A stretch of DNA of 64,000 nucleotides from Peptococcaceae bacterium UBA7702. GTDB taxonomy: Bacteria; Bacillota; Dehalobacteriia; UBA7702. Position numbers and translations under genes: made by a program. The stretch covers positions 62,001 to 126,000 of the forward strand of contig DLGE01000008.1 in NCBI GenBank assembly GCA_002482535.1, written 5' to 3'. Under the pieces are notes generated by a model. It did no database searches, had not been told where the DNA came from, and saw nothing but the letters and a program-made list of their open reading frames with translations. This document shows, one piece after another, positions 25,771 to 34,443 of the stretch; position 1 is the first letter of the stretch, and each line of letters opens with the position of its first letter.

Positions 25771-27546
25771 TTACATTTTGGTAAGAGTGCCGTTTTGCAG
25801 ACGGAAACCGTTCTTTTTTAGAATTTTCATTACCGCGGGCTGGGAAATGCCCAGCACATCCCCGACTTTATAAGAGGAACGGTAGGTTTCGTAGGCCTGC
25901 TTGACCATGGAAATCTCCAATTGATGTTTTGCCTGCTTCAATGAGGATAATTCCGTATTGAGATATTTATCGGTGTTATCGCTGAAAACTTTGTTGACGT
26001 CGTTCATGGTGATCACGTCGTTGTCGCTGATGATCAGCAGCCGTTCCACGGTGTGCATCAGCTCTCTGACATTGCCGGGCCAGGAGTATTTCAGAAAATA
26101 GGTCAGCACCGAAGGGGCGAAGACCTTGCTTTTGCCGTAGCGGGCATTGTACTTTTGCAGAAACATCGAGGTCAGAGGCATAATATCCTCGGTACGCCGC
26201 TGGAGAGGACTCACATGGATCGACATGACATTGAGCCGGTAATAGAGGTCTCCCCGAAAGGTGCCCTCTTTGACCATGGCCTGGAGATTGCGGTTGGTGG
26301 CGGCGATGACCCGGACGTCCACGGGGATGCGCTTCATGCCGCCGACGCGAACGATTTCCCGATCCTGTAAAAATTCGAGGATCTTTGCTTGTAAGCTCAG
26401 GGGCATTTCGCCGATTTCATCAAGGAATAAGGTGCCGCCGTCGGCCATTTCGATTTTGCCCCGTTTCCCCGACTTGTTGGCGCCGGTGAAGGCTCCCGGC
26501 TCATAGCCGAAAAATTCCGATTCCAACAGGTGTTCCGGAATCATGGCGCAGTTGATTTTGCTGAAGGGCTTATCGGCGCGGTTGCCCAATTTAAAGAGCA
26601 GTTCCGCCACGACCTCTTTGCCGGAGCCGCTTTCACCCTCCACCAAGACGGTGGCGTCGGTGGGGGCGATCTTTAAGATGCTTCTCTTTACATCCCGCAT
26701 GGCTTCGCTTTCCATGACATAGTTTTCCTGGGTGATCACCTTTTTCTTCAATTCCTTGATCTGCTTTTCCTTGATACCCAGTTCGCTGGTGATATCCTGT
26801 AGGTGAGAGAGGATATCCCTCAGTTCCGCGATATTTTTAGAGGTAGCCAGGACGTTGATGAGATTGCCGTTTTTATCGTAAAGGGGGATTCCCGTGGCCA
26901 ACACCGTTTCGCCGGTGTGCAGCTCCATAATCTTATTGCAGCTGGTGTGGCATTTAAAGACCTCTTTCGTGATGCTGGAGGAGATAAAACCGTGTTTTTC
27001 CAGATCTTCCACATGCCAGCCGATGATCTCTGCTAAGGTCAGGCCGCAGACTTTTTCCGCGTAAGGATTCAGAAACTGAATGAAGCCGTACTCATCGGTG
27101 ATGAAAACCTCTTCTTCAATATTATCGATGATGCGCTTATAGAACTCGATTTGCAGGTTTTTGTGATAGGCGTCCATTTTCCAGGTATACGATATATAAT
27201 AGAGGTTCCAGAGATCAATGATGACGCCCAAGGGATGGGAATTTTCATCGAGGACGAGGCCGATCTTATTTTCGTTTCCCACAAAGGGCAGTGAAGACAG
27301 TTCATCGTGAATCGTAAAGGGCAGATAGTCACGGCTTTTCAGGTCTCTCATGGGATTGATGGCCGCCGCGTCGCTTTTCAGGAAAATGTTGGCAACGTCG
27401 CCGTGGCTTGCCACGAGAAACGGCGTTTCTATGCTATCGCCGAAAACGTAAAACTCTGTAGCAGCGTCTAAAAAGGCCACTTTGGTCAAAAGATGGCTGT
27501 TGCGCAGCCAGGTACAGGAGGAGTAGTTCAATTTGCTGATGTTCAT
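25771..27546 (-). CDS. PAS-domain sigma-54-dependent transcriptional activator (1)
   Basis: The 591-aa enhancer-binding protein has an N-terminal unassigned sensor region (about 1-130), a PAS domain (about 136-245), a coiled linker, then the AAA+ domain (about 278-510) with Walker A GESGSGK, the sigma-54 contact loop GAFTGA at 351-356 and Walker B LFLDEI. A C-terminal helix-turn-helix (about 555-585) contains DVLGISQPAVMKILKKNGF, of the TyrR type. Such proteins activate RNA polymerase with sigma-54 at -24/-12 promoters. The nearest such promoter drives the TauE/SafE gene downstream on the same strand. The signal sensed is probably a small molecule linked to amine metabolism. Confidence 0.92.
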   Translation of the reverse strand: MNISKLNYSSCTWLRNSHLLTKVAFLDAATEFYVFGDSIETPFLVASHGDVANIFLKSDAAAINPMRDLKSRDYLPFTIHDELSSLPFVGNENKIGLVLDENSHPLGVIIDLWNLYYISYTWKMDAYHKNLQIEFYKRIIDNIEEEVFITDEYGFIQFLNPYAEKVCGLTLAEIIGWHVEDLEKHGFISSSITKEVFKCHTSCNKIMELHTGETVLATGIPLYDKNGNLINVLATSKNIAELRDILSHLQDITSELGIKEKQIKELKKKVITQENYVMESEAMRDVKRSILKIAPTDATVLVEGESGSGKEVVAELLFKLGNRADKPFSKINCAMIPEHLLESEFFGYEPGAFTGANKSGKRGKIEMADGGTLFLDEIGEMPLSLQAKILEFLQDREIVRVGGMKRIPVDVRVIAATNRNLQAMVKEGTFRGDLYYRLNVMSIHVSPLQRRTEDIMPLTSMFLQKYNARYGKSKVFAPSVLTYFLKYSWPGNVRELMHTVERLLIISDNDVITMNDVNKVFSDNTDKYLNTELSSLKQAKHQLEISMVKQAYETYRSSYKVGDVLGISQPAVMKILKKNGFRLQNGTLTKM

Positions 27547-27829
27547 AAAAAAACTCCTTTTTTATCTGTAAAAAACCGCATCGCCGCAAAGCCTTTTTTA
27601 TCAGGCACTTCAATATAGCGCGGCTTTTATATATTTATATATTTTGAAGCTTTTTTCCGGGGATCATGCTATATTGATCATTTCTACATTTTCTCCGAAA
27701 ATCCTTTTACCGGTAAAAGAGAAACGGGATAGCCTTCCGTGTCCTTAGCAAAATCAAAAAGGACTTACTTTTTACTCCCGCAAGGGGCGAGGTTTCCTTG
27801 TAATTTCATGATAAAATGATAAAAAAGAC
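27547..27829. other. Non-coding AT-rich gap between divergent genes
   Basis: No gene is seen. It should hold the - strand promoter of the activator gene, but no convincing -35/-10 pair was found; TATATT near 27622-27627 on the - strand is a possible -10. The activator ribosome site AAAGGAG is just before its ATG. Confidence 0.4.
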
Positions 27830-27858
27830 TTGACGGGAACCGCGGATTTGGTTAGAAT
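27830..27858 (+). promoter_or_regulatory. Sigma-A promoter of the cobalamin-riboswitch operon
   Basis: TTGACG (27830-27835) and TAGAAT (27853-27858) with 17-nt spacing; the transcript would begin about 100 nt before the riboswitch core. Confidence 0.7.
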
Positions 27859-27960
27859 GAAAATAATCCAAAAAGATTTTAAGATTTTTTGAGAAAGACT
27901 TGCAGAAGAGTTTTTCTTAAATACCCCTAAAACGAATTTATAACTCCGCAGCAAAATTAC

Positions 27961-28048
27961 ATAACACTATGAAACATGAAATCGGGTGCAATTCCCGAAC
28001 GGTAGGGCCACTGTGATGATCCCCTGGGATCAGAGTCAGGTTGTGTTT
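27961..28048 (+). promoter_or_regulatory. Cobalamin (B12) riboswitch
   Basis: The conserved core is recognisable in order: GGGTGCAATTCCC (the GGTG-AA-TCC element), ACGGT, then the B12 box AGGGCCACTGTGA, a GATCCC/GGGATC stem and GAGTCAGG. Closing arms AACAC (27963-27967) and GTGTT (28043-28047) frame it. It is followed about 50 nt later by an intrinsic terminator, so the expected behaviour is transcription termination when the corrinoid is bound. The controlled gene on this strand is the giant SLH protein and its operon. Confidence 0.85.
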
Positions 28049-28096
28049 CTATAGTAGCGTATTCCTCCACTTAAGGAACCAAGTTTTGAGTAAAAT

Positions 28097-28128
28097 CCGC
28101 TGAAACAAAGGTTTCAGCGGTTTTTTTT
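28097..28128 (+). terminator. Riboswitch expression-platform terminator
   Basis: A perfect 10-bp stem CCGCTGAAAC / GTTTCAGCGG with a 4-nt loop and eight consecutive T. Confidence 0.9.
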
Positions 28129-28134
28129 AAGACG

Positions 28135-28440
28135 GACGGTTGATTGAGGGGCTCCCTCTAATGAAGCCGTTTTCTTTGTGCTGCTTTGGCAGCAGCTCAA
28201 TTTCACGAAGTGGCTGAAGTGAAACAATAATCCGACGAAAGTGGGTTATCGTTTCCCTTTGGCCATTTTTGTGGTCAAAAGCGTATGAGGCGGGGACTTC
28301 TGCAATCCCCAAGTCCTTCAGCCACAGGAAGGGGATTCCCCGCCTCTCTATGCTTACTGTCGCTGGCAGGTTGTGACGATTTTTAAGGTGATGATCCCAT
28401 TGAGGTTTTACAATAAAAACACAAGGTATGAACAGTCTAT
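28135..28440 (+). other. Structured non-coding stretch between riboswitch terminator and SLH gene
   Basis: No convincing gene. It contains GAAAC..ATAA / TTAT..GTTTC arms (28221-28256), a perfect 10-bp arm pair GAGGCGGGGA (28287-28296) / TCCCCGCCTC (28337-28346), and nested alternative pairs AATCCCC/GGGGATT and GGACTT/AAGTCC inside it. A 61-codon frame on the - strand (28127-28312) has no ribosome site or recognisable domain. The layout recalls an IS200/IS605-type end or a guide-RNA-like scaffold remnant; this is an impression only, and no transposase gene is near. Confidence 0.35.
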
Positions 28441-28458
28441 GAACCGGGAGGGGTAAAC

Positions 28459-31400
28459 ATGAAAAAGATCATTTTGCTGACAGTTTTTTTGATGACAAGT
28501 ATGATGTTGTTTTGCGCGACGCCGCTGATGGCCGCGGAAAACGAAGAAAGCGACACGGTTACCGTATACGTTACCTTGAGTCATAACGGCAGTCTCGTAC
28601 AGAGCAACGGGGAAACCGCCACCGTTTTGGCCCATATTCCCGTCACCGTCAACTACTTTGACCTGGCCGACTACGGCTTGGCAAAATATGGCTGTTACGG
28701 GGAAAGCGGTGATGCCAACGGCGGGGAGAACGTCAAGGAGCAAACCATTGAGCGTCCGACATTGCTTCATCTGTTGATTCGAATATTGGAAGATTACTAT
28801 TTAGGCGGTGAGACCTTAACGCCGGGCAGCGCCGGGCTGACGGTGGTGGGCAGCGCCGGCCACATGCAAATCACTTCATTTTGGGGTCATGCTGAAAGTT
28901 TGATGTGTTATGCCAATCATAGCAAGGTGTTGCAAAGCGGCGGAAAAAATGCGGCCGCCGACAATATTTTGCTAAAGGACGGCATGGAAATTGATCTCGC
29001 CATGTTCTCCGACGCGGGTTTTCGCACCAGGGGCGCCTTTGCGTATTTTGATCAAAGGACGGTTACCGTTGGTGCAGGCGAAGCCTTCAACCTGAAAATG
29101 CTGGCGTCCTTCACCGGTGCAAGCGACGCGTCAGAGTCAGCGGCTGACGAAAGCCTTTTTGACGCTTATCCCATGGCCGGAGAGGATGTTTTCATCAGCA
29201 AGGATCACGGTGTTACCTGGCAGACCGCGGCCAACGGAACCGATGAGGAAGGAACCGTCAGCCTTTGTTTCGATGAGCCGGGGACGTATTATGTTTCTTC
29301 GGACAATGTTTATGTGAATTTTCCCTGCCGCTATGAAAACAGCGCCCTAATCCCCTTGGGTGATGACGGAAAACCTTGTGCGGCGCCGCCCATCGCCGTG
29401 ATTACCGTGGAAAAAGCGGCAAAAGCGGCAAAAACCGAGGGGAAGTCCATTGCCTCGGCAAGTGTGGCAAGTGTGGAAAGTTCTTCTTTCAGCGGATATT
29501 TCTATTTTGTGGTGGAAACCAAGGAAGCCTTGGTGGTGCCGCCGGAAAAGGTTTATTATACGGCAACGGATACGATCCGCGAAGCCTTGTTGAATACGGG
29601 TCATACTTTTTTTGATCTCAGCACCAACTTTGGACTCACTTTGATTGACGACGTTCCCGGCGGTTATATGATTTCCGACCAAAATGGCAAATATGACTTG
29701 GGCGCCTTGGCCTCCACCGTGGAAACGCTGCGGATCAGCGAAAGCGAGAGCATCCTCACCACATCCCAGGCGGCGCTGATCAACGCCATGGGCCGTTATA
29801 ACGCCGCTTCCGAAAAACTGAAAAGCTATAAAGTGGCAAAAGACGCCTATCAAAAAGCCCTAAGCGCCTATCTCAACGCCGGCGACAGCGAGGCGGCTGC
29901 TTTGGCGGCGACCCTGAATCAGGCCATCAACGATTATGAAAATCAGGATGTGGGTACCAAGTACACCGTTACTTTCCAAGTGACTCAAAATCAAACCCCT
30001 CTCAGTGGGGCGCATACCGTCGCCACCAACCGCTTTGGTACCGAGTATGCCACGGACGGCAGTATCCTTTCGCTGGTGGCGGGAAAGTATGACTTTTCCG
30101 TGACCTACCAACAAAACGAAATCAGCGGCAACTTTACGGTGAGCAATAAAAACGTCACCTTGAACCTGGATTTCACCTCTTTGAATTGGTTAAAGGAGAT
30201 GAAATTCGCCAAGGAAAGTAAGGGCGAGTATTACAAAAGCGCCAAAGTCGATGGCCATACCTACAATTTCTTCGTACCGGATACCATGTCAAAGCTTTAT
30301 ATCTATATGGAGAGAAATGACGCGGCGGGGGTTCCTTTTGTTAGCGTTGAAAATCCCAAGTCCTGGTATTTGGATTATATCGATGCCAACGGCCAGGCGA
30401 AAGCAGGTAGTTTCTTTAGTTGGACCAATACGGTAAGAAGTGTGGAGGATTTCTTGGCTCTTGGCAGCGAATCGCGGTCCCTGCCCTGCGCCATTCGCTA
30501 TACCGATCCCGCCACGGGTTATGTCTCTTCCCAATACTATACGGCGAACTTCAAACGGGTGCCGACCTTAGCCTCCCTTTCCGTATCCGATGGCACCAAC
30601 CTTATCGCAGGAGGCAAGCCCTTTGATCCGTTGACCGAAGCGTATACCTATATGGTTTTGCCCACCGTGAACAAAGTGACCGTTTCCGCCAAAGCCTTCG
30701 GCTCCGCGGAGGAGGGCTATTCTGTGACCGTAGACGGTGAAACGCTGGCGGCGTCAGGGAGCAAAGAAGTGAATCTCACCGGCGCTGAAACGCAGATCGC
30801 AGTAAAGGTTTCTCTTGCCGGCGGCGAAAGCCGTACCTATCAATTGACCGTGAATCGCAATACCACCGCCTCGGAGGTAACCTTTAATCACGACGCCGCC
30901 GTTACCGTTGAAGTGCAAAACGCTGCAGGAAATACCGTTGCGCCTCAGGAGGGCGGCGGCTATCAGTTGGTGACAGGGGAAACGTACCGTTATATTGCCA
31001 CAAAGGATGTTTATTTCCATACCAGCGCGGATTTTGTGGCCTCGCCGGGGCAGACCGTTCCCGTTTCAGTGGACAGCAGCAAGCATTGGCTCTCCGCGCT
31101 GTCCTTTCGCAACAGCAATAGCGCAACCGGCGGCGCCGCCTATGACCTAACACCGGCTTTTGCCAAGGCAAGCCATGCTTATACCATGACGGTTTCTGAT
31201 TTTGACAACCAAGTATATATCTGGGCCACAACCTCAGCGGAAGCCCAGTCGGCGACGGTTACGGTCTCCTATACGCAGTTAAGTTCCCAAAGAGACTACA
31301 ACAAAAAGGAACAAACGACGGTACTTGCCTCCGGCGCCGTTACCGGTCAGACATTGTTGAATTTTGCGCCTTACGGCGGCTATGGCAATGAACTGACGGT

Positions 31401-34400
31401 GCGCGTTTCCCAAACCCAGGGGAACATTACCAGCTATCAGGATTATGTGCTGCAGGCCAAACGTACCCTTACCATCGATTCCCTTTCCCTGTTAAACGGC
31501 GAGCGCAACCTTACGTTGCAGCGGACGGGAAGCAGCAAAACCGGTTTCGATGGATCGATCAGTGACTATACGGTGGAAATACCGGAAACCACGGAAAAGC
31601 TTTCCCTGAACTATGTCTGCAATCTTACCGTGACACTCTTCGGTCAGGAAAATGACGGCTATTCTGTGACCGTCAACGGTCAGTCGGTTCCGGTTTCCTC
31701 GGAAGAATCCGGCAGCGTCGAGATTCCTTTGGACACGGCAAAGCAGACGGAAACAGTGACCGTTGTGGTCCATCATGAGGAGGCAAGCAACGCAGATCAT
31801 ACCTATACCCTGCAGGTGAACAAAAAACCGCCGGTGGCCATCAAATTCAACTGCGCGCCGGCAGGCGCGATCCTGATGGTGACGGAAAAGCTTACCGGTT
31901 TTCGTGAGTGGCCCGACGCAAATGGCGCCTATCAGCTGATGCCTGGATATGAATACACCTATACCGTGTCGAAGAGCGGTTACGTTACGAAACAGAGTTC
32001 TTTTACGGTCACTTCGGCGAAGACCATCCCGGTGACTTTAACAGAAGCGGAACCCAATGAAAGCATTGATCCCGATATTCCTTCGGAGTGGCCTTCTTTC
32101 CGCGGCAACGGTGACAATAACTGTGTTACCGATGCGCCGATGATGACAGCGGCGGAAGACGCCGTCCTTTCCTGGGCCACTAAGCTGGGAGAAAGTTACA
32201 GTACGGCCTCGGTGGGCTCCCCCATTATCGTCGACGGCTATCTCTATACGTATGCCGGCTCGAAAATTTTTAAAATCGATACGATTTCCGGCAAAGTGGT
32301 GAAAACAGGACAGATGGATCACAGTTCCAATTTTGCCATCACACCGCCGGCTTACGCCCAGGGTATGATTTTTGTGGGCTTATCGGAAGGGACGATTCAG
32401 GCTTTTAACGCCGATACCATGGAATCCCTCTGGATTTACAAAGATCCTCTGGGCGGCCAGCCCAACAGTCCCATCACCTATCATGACGGGTATCTCTATA
32501 CCGGTTTCTGGACCGGTGAAACCTATAATGCCAACTATGTCTGCATCTCCATCACCGATGAAGATATCAGCAAGGAAAAAGAGAAGAAGGTGCCTACCTG
32601 GGTACATACGCAAAAGGGCGGGTTCTATTGGGCCGGCGCTTACGTTTCCGATAAATACCTGCTGGTCGGCACTGACGATGGTGAACCTGGGAGCGGCTCC
32701 AATACGGCCCAGATCCTCTCCCTCGATCCGTTGAGCGGCAAAGTCATCGACCGCCTCGACGGCATCGCCGGCGATATGCGCAGCAGCGTCGCTTATGATA
32801 AAGCCACCGACCGCTTCTATTTTACCAGCAAAAACGGGTATTTTTACGCCATCACCGTCGATGAATCCGGCGCGATCAATCAGGAAGGGAAAAAATCCCT
32901 TAAGCTGAAAAACAGCAGCGGCGGTACGCCGATGAGCACTTCGACGCCGGCGGTGTACAATGGCCGCGCCTATATCGGGGTCAGCGGCAAGGATCAGTTT
33001 GGCCCTTACGGCGGACATAATATTACCGTCATCGATTTGACCAGTTGGAGCATCGCATATGCCGTACCCACCCAGGGCTATCCCCAGACCAGCGGTTTAT
33101 TGACCACGGCTTACGAGGCAGAGGACGGTTATGCCTACGTCTATTTCTTTGACAACTATACCCCGGGAAAACTGCGGCTGATCAAGGATAAGCCCGGTGT
33201 TGTAGCGCCGTTGTTGACCACCACGGAAACCTACAATAACGGCAATTCCACGGCAAACGTTGCCTATAACCTCTTTACCCCCGCCTATGAACAGGGGGAA
33301 TACGCGATTTGCAGTCCCATCGCCGATGAATACGGGTTTATCTACTTCAAAAATGACTCCAGCTATTTGATGGCCTTGGGGCCCACCGTGGAAAAATTAG
33401 AGGTGACGAAAGCACCGAATAAGACCAGTTATGAGCCGGGAGAGACCTTTGATCCCAGCGGCATGAAGGTCACCGTTGGCTACAGCAACGGCGTCGTGAG
33501 AGACGTCACTGACTACGTTTCCTATATCACGCGCCCGCTGACCAAAAACGATCAGGAAATTTATATTACCTTTGACTACGTCATGTATCAGAATAAAGAC
33601 GGTGCCAGCGGCGTGAAATACGAAAAACCCTTTACTTTCATCGATATTACCGTCAGCGGCGACGGCGTCGGCGCCGTCCAGGGAGTCATCAATCAAATCG
33701 ACGCTTTACCTGCCGCGGCGGAGTTGACGCTGACCAATCGTAAGGCGGTGGAAATAGCGCGGGTAGCCTATGACGCTTTGAGTGAAACGGAAAAAGCCGC
33801 GGTGACCAACGCAAGTAAACTGACGGCGGCGGAAGCCAAAATGGCGGAACTGAAAGCCGCGGCGCCCCGGGTGGGAGATATGAAGGACGTAAAATCAACG
33901 GATTGGTTTTATGACGATGTCAGCTATGTCTTATCCTACGGTATCTTTAACGGTCTGACGGGAACTACCTTCGGCCCCGGGGACGATATGACCCGCGGCC
34001 AGTTCGTGACGACCATCGGCCGGATTGAAGGGGTCAAGAGCTTAAGCGACGGCGGCAGCGGCAAGACCGCTTTCGGTGACGTCAAGGCCACCAGCTATTA
34101 CGCGCCCTATGTAAAATGGGCGTCGGAAAACAACATCGTCAACGGCATCGGGGACGGTAAATTTTCACCGGAAGCGAAGATCACCAGAGAGCAGATGGCG
34201 GCGATCATTCTCCGTTACGCCAAGCTGAAGGGTATTTCCCTGACTGACGGCGGCGGCGCGGAACGCTTTGCCGATGATGGCAGTATCGCGTCCTACGCCA
34301 AGGAAGCCGTTTATGCCATGAAGGCTTCGGGGATCATCAACGGCATGGGCGGCAATCAGTTTGTCCCCAAGGGCACCGCCACCCGGGGCCAGGCCGCGAA

Positions 34401-34431
34401 GATCCTGCATCTTTTGAACGAATTAAGGTAA
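28459..34431 (+). CDS. Giant SLH-anchored surface protein with PQQ-type propeller and cadherin-like repeats
   Basis: The 1990-aa secreted protein has a signal peptide (1 to about 26) and starts behind GGGAGGGG. Residues about 35-260 contain a segment with ILLKDGMEIDLAMFSD resembling the DUF4430/transcobalamin-C pattern. Cadherin-like beta-sandwich units follow at about 704-801, 876-1004 and 1007-1121. A PQQ-like beta-propeller (about 1208-1645) opens with EWPSFRGNGDNN. A group-3 Ig-like domain lies at about 1648-1728, and three SLH domains at 1808-1990 carry DMTRGQFV, KITREQMA and TATRGQAA. SLH domains hold the protein on pyruvylated wall polymer, matching the csaB genes. It is the first gene after the cobalamin riboswitch, so a surface role in corrinoid capture or corrinoid-sparing metabolism is likely; the ligand is not proven. 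Confidence 0.85.
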   Translation: MKKIILLTVFLMTSMMLFCATPLMAAENEESDTVTVYVTLSHNGSLVQSNGETATVLAHIPVTVNYFDLADYGLAKYGCYGESGDANGGENVKEQTIERPTLLHLLIRILEDYYLGGETLTPGSAGLTVVGSAGHMQITSFWGHAESLMCYANHSKVLQSGGKNAAADNILLKDGMEIDLAMFSDAGFRTRGAFAYFDQRTVTVGAGEAFNLKMLASFTGASDASESAADESLFDAYPMAGEDVFISKDHGVTWQTAANGTDEEGTVSLCFDEPGTYYVSSDNVYVNFPCRYENSALIPLGDDGKPCAAPPIAVITVEKAAKAAKTEGKSIASASVASVESSSFSGYFYFVVETKEALVVPPEKVYYTATDTIREALLNTGHTFFDLSTNFGLTLIDDVPGGYMISDQNGKYDLGALASTVETLRISESESILTTSQAALINAMGRYNAASEKLKSYKVAKDAYQKALSAYLNAGDSEAAALAATLNQAINDYENQDVGTKYTVTFQVTQNQTPLSGAHTVATNRFGTEYATDGSILSLVAGKYDFSVTYQQNEISGNFTVSNKNVTLNLDFTSLNWLKEMKFAKESKGEYYKSAKVDGHTYNFFVPDTMSKLYIYMERNDAAGVPFVSVENPKSWYLDYIDANGQAKAGSFFSWTNTVRSVEDFLALGSESRSLPCAIRYTDPATGYVSSQYYTANFKRVPTLASLSVSDGTNLIAGGKPFDPLTEAYTYMVLPTVNKVTVSAKAFGSAEEGYSVTVDGETLAASGSKEVNLTGAETQIAVKVSLAGGESRTYQLTVNRNTTASEVTFNHDAAVTVEVQNAAGNTVAPQEGGGYQLVTGETYRYIATKDVYFHTSADFVASPGQTVPVSVDSSKHWLSALSFRNSNSATGGAAYDLTPAFAKASHAYTMTVSDFDNQVYIWATTSAEAQSATVTVSYTQLSSQRDYNKKEQTTVLASGAVTGQTLLNFAPYGGYGNELTVRVSQTQGNITSYQDYVLQAKRTLTIDSLSLLNGERNLTLQRTGSSKTGFDGSISDYTVEIPETTEKLSLNYVCNLTVTLFGQENDGYSVTVNGQSVPVSSEESGSVEIPLDTAKQTETVTVVVHHEEASNADHTYTLQVNKKPPVAIKFNCAPAGAILMVTEKLTGFREWPDANGAYQLMPGYEYTYTVSKSGYVTKQSSFTVTSAKTIPVTLTEAEPNESIDPDIPSEWPSFRGNGDNNCVTDAPMMTAAEDAVLSWATKLGESYSTASVGSPIIVDGYLYTYAGSKIFKIDTISGKVVKTGQMDHSSNFAITPPAYAQGMIFVGLSEGTIQAFNADTMESLWIYKDPLGGQPNSPITYHDGYLYTGFWTGETYNANYVCISITDEDISKEKEKKVPTWVHTQKGGFYWAGAYVSDKYLLVGTDDGEPGSGSNTAQILSLDPLSGKVIDRLDGIAGDMRSSVAYDKATDRFYFTSKNGYFYAITVDESGAINQEGKKSLKLKNSSGGTPMSTSTPAVYNGRAYIGVSGKDQFGPYGGHNITVIDLTSWSIAYAVPTQGYPQTSGLLTTAYEAEDGYAYVYFFDNYTPGKLRLIKDKPGVVAPLLTTTETYNNGNSTANVAYNLFTPAYEQGEYAICSPIADEYGFIYFKNDSSYLMALGPTVEKLEVTKAPNKTSYEPGETFDPSGMKVTVGYSNGVVRDVTDYVSYITRPLTKNDQEIYITFDYVMYQNKDGASGVKYEKPFTFIDITVSGDGVGAVQGVINQIDALPAAAELTLTNRKAVEIARVAYDALSETEKAAVTNASKLTAAEAKMAELKAAAPRVGDMKDVKSTDWFYDDVSYVLSYGIFNGLTGTTFGPGDDMTRGQFVTTIGRIEGVKSLSDGGSGKTAFGDVKATSYYAPYVKWASENNIVNGIGDGKFSPEAKITREQMAAIILRYAKLKGISLTDGGGAERFADDGSIASYAKEAVYAMKASGIINGMGGNQFVPKGTATRGQAAKILHLLNELR

Positions 34432-34443
34432 CCGAGAATACCG

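Noticed and set aside
28127..28312. 61-codon open frame on the - strand between riboswitch and SLH gene
   Set aside because: No ribosome site, no known domain, and it overlaps strong RNA-like pairings.
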